From: Candidatus Hermodarchaeota archaeon
GTDB taxonomy: Archaea; Asgardarchaeota; Hermodarchaeia; Hermodarchaeales; Hermodarchaeaceae
Length of the DNA: 9,298 bases
NCBI GenBank assembly: GCA_016840595.1
Contig: JAEOSA010000067.1
Location: forward strand, 1 to 9,298
Direction of reading: 5' to 3'
The notes below the pieces were generated by a model. It saw only the letters and a program-made list of their open reading frames with translations. It searched no databases and had not been told where the DNA came from. Position 1 is the first letter of the stretch, and each line of letters opens with the position of its first letter. The position numbers were made by a program, and so were the translations under genes. This document shows positions 6,025 through 9,298 of this stretch, one piece after another.

Positions 6025-7272
6025 ATGGATGGCTTTCTCATCTTTGGTGTCTCAAGTTTGTATTGTATTGACGAGCAATTCTCTGTGATATTGGAGAACA
6101 CTTTAGGTGAGATTGCTGAACAGATTGCTGAAAGTTTGAACCGTATTCGCCAAGGAGCCAAGGATCCTGTCATTTCGGATTTTTTCATCAATTTAGGGAA
6201 GAAAGGTGTGGATCGCTTTTTCGTTGAATCCCAAGTTTTGGCTGATGGGTTGTCAAGTCTCTATGAAGTGAAAGTACTACCATATGAGGATGTAAGGCAA
6301 TGGCGAAAAATTCGTCAAGAATTTCTTACTCCAAGCCTATCCTCGGATAATAGAGTATTAATGCACGATGTGGCAATGGGACTCTCTCGTGAAGCAATTC
6401 GAGAGGCCTCAGAACAAAGTGATCAGCTAGTAATCCAAGCAATGAGTTCACTGGATGACGTTGAAAAGGTTCAAAACCTGATGGGATCACGACTGAGGGA
6501 ATGGTACGGATTACATTTTCCTGAAGCAGCGCATAGAATTGAAGATGTACAAACTCTGGCAAAAATAATTGTAGAGGGAGGTCATAGGCAAACGCTTGCC
6601 GATAATTCTGAGCTTATACAGCTCCTCTCTGGAACCTCCGTAGAATTGGAAGCACTAAACCAGTCAATGGGTGCAGACATTTCTAAACCGGATTTGGAGA
6701 TGATACAAGCGCTAGCGCATCAATTAATTGATCTTCAAGGATTTCGAGAAAAACTCGAACAATATTTAGACGAGTCAATGCGTGAAATCGCACCAAACCT
6801 CCGTGGATTAATCGGTCCGGTGATAGGTGCTAGGCTAATTGGACTAGCTGGAGGTTTGGAAAAACTTGCACGTTTTCCAGCCAGTACTATTCAAGTGCTA
6901 GGTGCAGAGCAGGCTTTATTTCGAGCTTTGAAAACTGGAGCACGACCACCTAAGCATGGAGTCATTTTTCAACATACATCAGTGCATTCAGCGCCTTGGT
7001 GGCAGCGGGGAAAAATCGCGAGAATATTATCAGGTAAAATCGCCATTGCCGCTCGAGTCGATTTGTATTCGGGGGAATATGTCGCAGATGACCTCAAACA
7101 AAGCGTGCAATCACGAATTGCTGAGGTGAAACGAAAATACCCGATAGCCCCAAAGACTCCGCCTTCAGCAAAACCACCTAAACGACCACCACGGCGAAGA
7201 AAGAAGTTTGTGAAGCGACCGAAAAAACATTCTTCCAAAAAATCACGAGGAAAAGGGAGGGACACAAAGTAA
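6025..7272 (+). CDS. nop5: Nop5 (Nop56/58-like), box C/D RNP scaffold protein
   Basis: Nop5 holds the box C/D guide RNP together: its N-domain binds fibrillarin, a coiled coil makes dimers, and the Nop domain binds L7Ae with the kink-turn RNA. The protein has 415 residues. The N-domain (1-85) starts MDGFLIFGVSSLYCIDE, and helical coiled-coil sequence fills about 120-250. The Nop domain includes GLIGPVIGARLIGLAGGL (261-278), GAEQALFRALKTG (293-305) and PPKHGVIFQH (308-317), then WWQRGKIAR. Residues about 373-415 are a Pro/Lys/Arg-rich tail, common in this family and likely RNA-binding. I place the start at 6025: AGGTG is 7 nt upstream and the family's N-domain begins there. The frame is open back to an ATG at 5854, but those 57 extra codons do not resemble Nop5, cover the promoter region and run antisense into S30e. 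The TAA stop overlaps the fibrillarin ATG by one base. Confidence 0.96.
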   Translation: MDGFLIFGVSSLYCIDEQFSVILENTLGEIAEQIAESLNRIRQGAKDPVISDFFINLGKKGVDRFFVESQVLADGLSSLYEVKVLPYEDVRQWRKIRQEFLTPSLSSDNRVLMHDVAMGLSREAIREASEQSDQLVIQAMSSLDDVEKVQNLMGSRLREWYGLHFPEAAHRIEDVQTLAKIIVEGGHRQTLADNSELIQLLSGTSVELEALNQSMGADISKPDLEMIQALAHQLIDLQGFREKLEQYLDESMREIAPNLRGLIGPVIGARLIGLAGGLEKLARFPASTIQVLGAEQALFRALKTGARPPKHGVIFQHTSVHSAPWWQRGKIARILSGKIAIAARVDLYSGEYVADDLKQSVQSRIAEVKRKYPIAPKTPPSAKPPKRPPRRRKKFVKRPKKHSSKKSRGKGRDTK

Positions 7273-7970
7273 TGACAACAATCCGGAAGGATGAAAGAAA
7301 AGCAGAACTCTTCTGGGTGCAAACCGAAGAAGGAGCAAAGCGACCAGCAACCAAGAATCTAGCTAAAGGAAAAACAGTCTATGGTGAACGCGTTATAACA
7401 GAAAAACAACAAGAGTTCAGAATTTGGGATCCCTACAGAAGTAAACTTTCTGCAGCCCTTATTCGGGGACTAGAAGCCTATGGCTTTGAGCCAGATAGCA
7501 CCGTACTGTATTTAGGAGCCTCCTCAGGAACAACAGCTAGCCATGTTTCTGACCTCCTTGGTTTGGGGGGGATGATCTATTGCATTGAATTTGCCCCCCG
7601 TGTGATGCGCGATTTAGTACAAGTCTGTGCAACGCGTCAGAATATGATTCCACTCCTGGCAGATGCCAGATATCCTGAAACATACAATATTGTCCCTGAG
7701 CTAGTAGATGTTCTCTACCAGGATGTCGCTCAGCCACATCAGGCTAAAATTCTAATTCAAAACGCTAAACGGTTCCTTCGTCCAGGCGGAACTGCTTATG
7801 TCGCCATCAAGGCCAGAAGCATTGATGTTGCTGCAAAACCAAAACGAATATTTCAACGAGAAGAGAAAACCCTCACACAGTCAGGATTCACAATTGTAGA
7901 CCGAATTACATTGGAACCCTTCACAGCAGATCACGTATTCATCAGCGCGATTTATGGTGAAACTCTCTAA
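7272..7970 (+). CDS. flpA: Fibrillarin-like rRNA/tRNA 2'-O-methyltransferase
   Basis: Fibrillarin is the SAM-dependent catalytic subunit of the box C/D RNP, methylating ribose 2'-OH at sites chosen by guide RNAs. The protein has 232 residues, typical for archaea. After the small N-terminal beta domain comes the Rossmann-type methyltransferase fold. The SAM loop is YLGASSGTTASHVSD at 80-94, and IEFAPR (105-110) carries the acidic residue expected to hold the ribose. The fibrillarin KDKE tetrad is probably K58 (PYRSKLS), D151 (LYQDVAQ), K180 (AIKARSID) and E215 (LEPFTADH). The start ATG shares its A with the nop5 stop (TAATG). No clear SD is needed if translation is coupled to nop5. Pairing with nop5 is the usual archaeal arrangement and keeps the two RNP proteins together. 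Confidence 0.97.
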   Translation: MTTIRKDERKAELFWVQTEEGAKRPATKNLAKGKTVYGERVITEKQQEFRIWDPYRSKLSAALIRGLEAYGFEPDSTVLYLGASSGTTASHVSDLLGLGGMIYCIEFAPRVMRDLVQVCATRQNMIPLLADARYPETYNIVPELVDVLYQDVAQPHQAKILIQNAKRFLRPGGTAYVAIKARSIDVAAKPKRIFQREEKTLTQSGFTIVDRITLEPFTADHVFISAIYGETL

Positions 7971-8404
7971 TGAAGAAATATTCAGGATTTCTCTCAGGCA
8001 TCGAAAAAGAAATCACACAATTGAATGACCACATGCCTCGAACAAAGAAAGCCCTATTTCAACTTCTCACCGAGGCCTCCCCAGCATTTACGACTCGAGA
8101 TGGTCAAAGAAGCGCTGTTAAACACGAGGAATTGAAAACATTATCAGAACTAATACCACCAAAATATCATGACCAAATAATGCTTCCATTCACGATTTTG
8201 CGTAGAACCTCCTTAGGACCTGGAGCGCACACCATTGGTGGTTCTAAACTTGAGCAATTCATAATACTACTGATTCTAGGAAAAATTGATAGCCCCTTTG
8301 AAACATGGCGTGAATTGTCTCTTCCGCGAATTATTTATTCACCCGAGGTAGCTCTCTTAAGACAGAAACTTCCTACAACAATGACAATAGGATTTGGCAC
8401 GTAA
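7970..8404 (+). CDS. UPF0216/DUF61 family protein, function unknown
   Basis: A 144-residue archaeal protein of the DUF61 (UPF0216) family, recognised from its overall pattern; no biochemical role is established to my knowledge. Visible features are an N-terminal helix with a LNDHMPRTKKAL segment (18-29), a charged middle, LPFTILRRTSLGPGAHTIGG (72-91), and the closing SPEVALLRQKLPTTMTIGF (124-142), which resembles the family's conserved end. I see no signal peptide, membrane segment or Cys/His metal site. The ATG shares its A with the fibrillarin stop, and its own stop overlaps the next ATG the same way. Coupling on both sides implies steady co-production with the C/D RNP proteins. A role in RNA modification or ribosome assembly is only guilt by association. 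Confidence 0.85.
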   Translation: MKKYSGFLSGIEKEITQLNDHMPRTKKALFQLLTEASPAFTTRDGQRSAVKHEELKTLSELIPPKYHDQIMLPFTILRRTSLGPGAHTIGGSKLEQFIILLILGKIDSPFETWRELSLPRIIYSPEVALLRQKLPTTMTIGFGT

Positions 8405-9298
8405 TGCCGACCAAGCAGCAATATTTGGATGAAGTTAGGGATGTCTTACACTCATCAGCTCGAGAGCACACAACATCATTTGAGCAGGAATATTGCTTTG
8501 ATGGCATTATTGATGAAGGAGCAACACGAATTGCCATTAAAATAAGCTTGACTATAGATAATGTTGAAACACACTCACTTGAAGAACTAAGTCGAATTTG
8601 CCCGATTCTGAAATGTACTCCACTAATTATCGGAGAAAGAACACGAAAGCGTGACCTTCAAGATGGAGTGGTGCATACACGTAGATCAATTCCGGCCATA
8701 ACCCTAGAAACTCTACGACGTTTGTTAGAAGAGGGAATACTCCCACTGATTGTAGCGAAAAAGGGGGGCATATACGCAGTAGTCAATGGGCAGAAGCTAA
8801 AGGAAGCTCGAGAAGCGCTTCATTTTTCCCGTGGTAATGTTGCAGACGAATTGGGTCTTTCTCGTAGAGCAGTCTATGAATACGAACGCGGTACAATTAA
8901 CCCCGCCATCGATGTAGCATTGCGACTTGAAAAATTACTCAAAGCGCATTTAATTGAACCTATTAATCTGTTAAGACGTGATTCAGTTTTAGAAACTTCA
9001 AACCCGCCAAATGAAATCCTTGGAAAACATACGCACCTGGCGAAGAAGGCCTTAGAAATATTGTCGCGCCTTGGCTTCAATTCCACCCTTACTAATGACA
9101 CTCCCTTCGATATGTTGACCCCTCTTCGTAAACAGGTGTTACTAAGCTACCTCAAACACCCCCTTGAACGGTTTGATGAGGAACGACTTACTTTCCTCGC
9201 AAACTTAGCTGATGTTTTAGATGAAGAACCTGCAATAATTACATCTGATCGCTCCCGTTTGGCATCCATAAATGGAATTCCTGTTGTTTATCTCAAAG
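8404..9298 (+). CDS. COG1395-type archaeal HTH regulator (partial, C-terminus beyond window)
   Basis: Reads open for 298 codons to the window edge, so the C-terminus is missing; the family usually runs a little over 300 residues, so little is lost. It resembles the archaeal group typified by the uncharacterised M. jannaschii MJ0164. The N-terminal domain (1-125) contains the family-like stretch PLIIGERTRKRDLQDGVVHT (73-92) and SIPAITLETL (95-104). A Cro/C1-type helix-turn-helix follows at about 130-180: KLKEAREAL, then NVADELGLSRRAVYEYERG. The C-terminal part (about 205-298) is an unassigned alpha/beta domain. A central rather than terminal HTH is typical of this group. The ATG shares its A with the DUF61 stop. 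As the last visible gene of the nop5 operon it may autoregulate the operon, perhaps through the palindrome at 5939-5948; that is speculation. The DNA target is unknown. Confidence 0.85.
   Translation, partial: MPTKQQYLDEVRDVLHSSAREHTTSFEQEYCFDGIIDEGATRIAIKISLTIDNVETHSLEELSRICPILKCTPLIIGERTRKRDLQDGVVHTRRSIPAITLETLRRLLEEGILPLIVAKKGGIYAVVNGQKLKEAREALHFSRGNVADELGLSRRAVYEYERGTINPAIDVALRLEKLLKAHLIEPINLLRRDSVLETSNPPNEILGKHTHLAKKALEILSRLGFNSTLTNDTPFDMLTPLRKQVLLSYLKHPLERFDEERLTFLANLADVLDEEPAIITSDRSRLASINGIPVVYLK

Noticed and set aside
8874..9101. 75-residue minus-strand ORF
   Set aside because: It lies antisense to the HTH regulator, whose frame is open throughout and carries a clear helix-turn-helix.

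Overview
The window carries ten protein genes and is almost entirely coding. It is archaeal: it has an Orc1/Cdc6 initiator ATPase, a GINS subunit, Nop5, fibrillarin, a UPF0216/DUF61 protein, a COG1395-type regulator and ribosomal protein S30e. S30e is known from TACK and Asgard archaea and is generally missing from Euryarchaeota, so I infer a TACK- or Asgard-lineage organism. I cannot name the species. Translation starts look archaeal: Shine-Dalgarno (SD) sequences of the GGTG type, GTG and TTG starts, and BRE/TATA-like promoter motifs. I see no RNA genes, mobile elements or CRISPR.

Left arm (positions 1-5875), all on the minus strand. In transcription order it reads S30e, Elp3 (tRNA wobble-uridine modification), GlmS (glucosamine-6-phosphate synthesis), a 76-residue zinc-ribbon protein, a divergent Orc1/Cdc6 protein, and a Gins23-like subunit cut by the window edge. 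Promoter-like motifs before S30e, glmS and the initiator gene suggest at least three transcription units: S30e-Elp3, glmS-zinc ribbon, and Orc1/Cdc6-GINS. The last pair would join an origin-binding protein with part of the replicative helicase assembly.

Centre (5876-6024). A 149-bp gap separates two divergent genes, with a promoter-like motif for each direction and a 10-bp perfect palindrome between them.

Right arm (6025-9298), all on the plus strand: Nop5, fibrillarin, DUF61, then a regulator with a central helix-turn-helix (HTH) that runs off the window. All three junctions are identical TAATG overlaps, in which the stop and start codons share one A. Nop5 and fibrillarin form the core of the box C/D RNP that 2'-O-methylates rRNA and tRNA. 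The two poorly characterised downstream genes are tied tightly to that core.

Most genes are conserved information-processing genes, and I see no obvious defence or mobile system. The best candidates for something undescribed are the coupled nop5-fibrillarin-DUF61-regulator operon, the Orc1/Cdc6 with altered ATPase motifs beside a GINS gene, and the small zinc-ribbon protein upstream of them.
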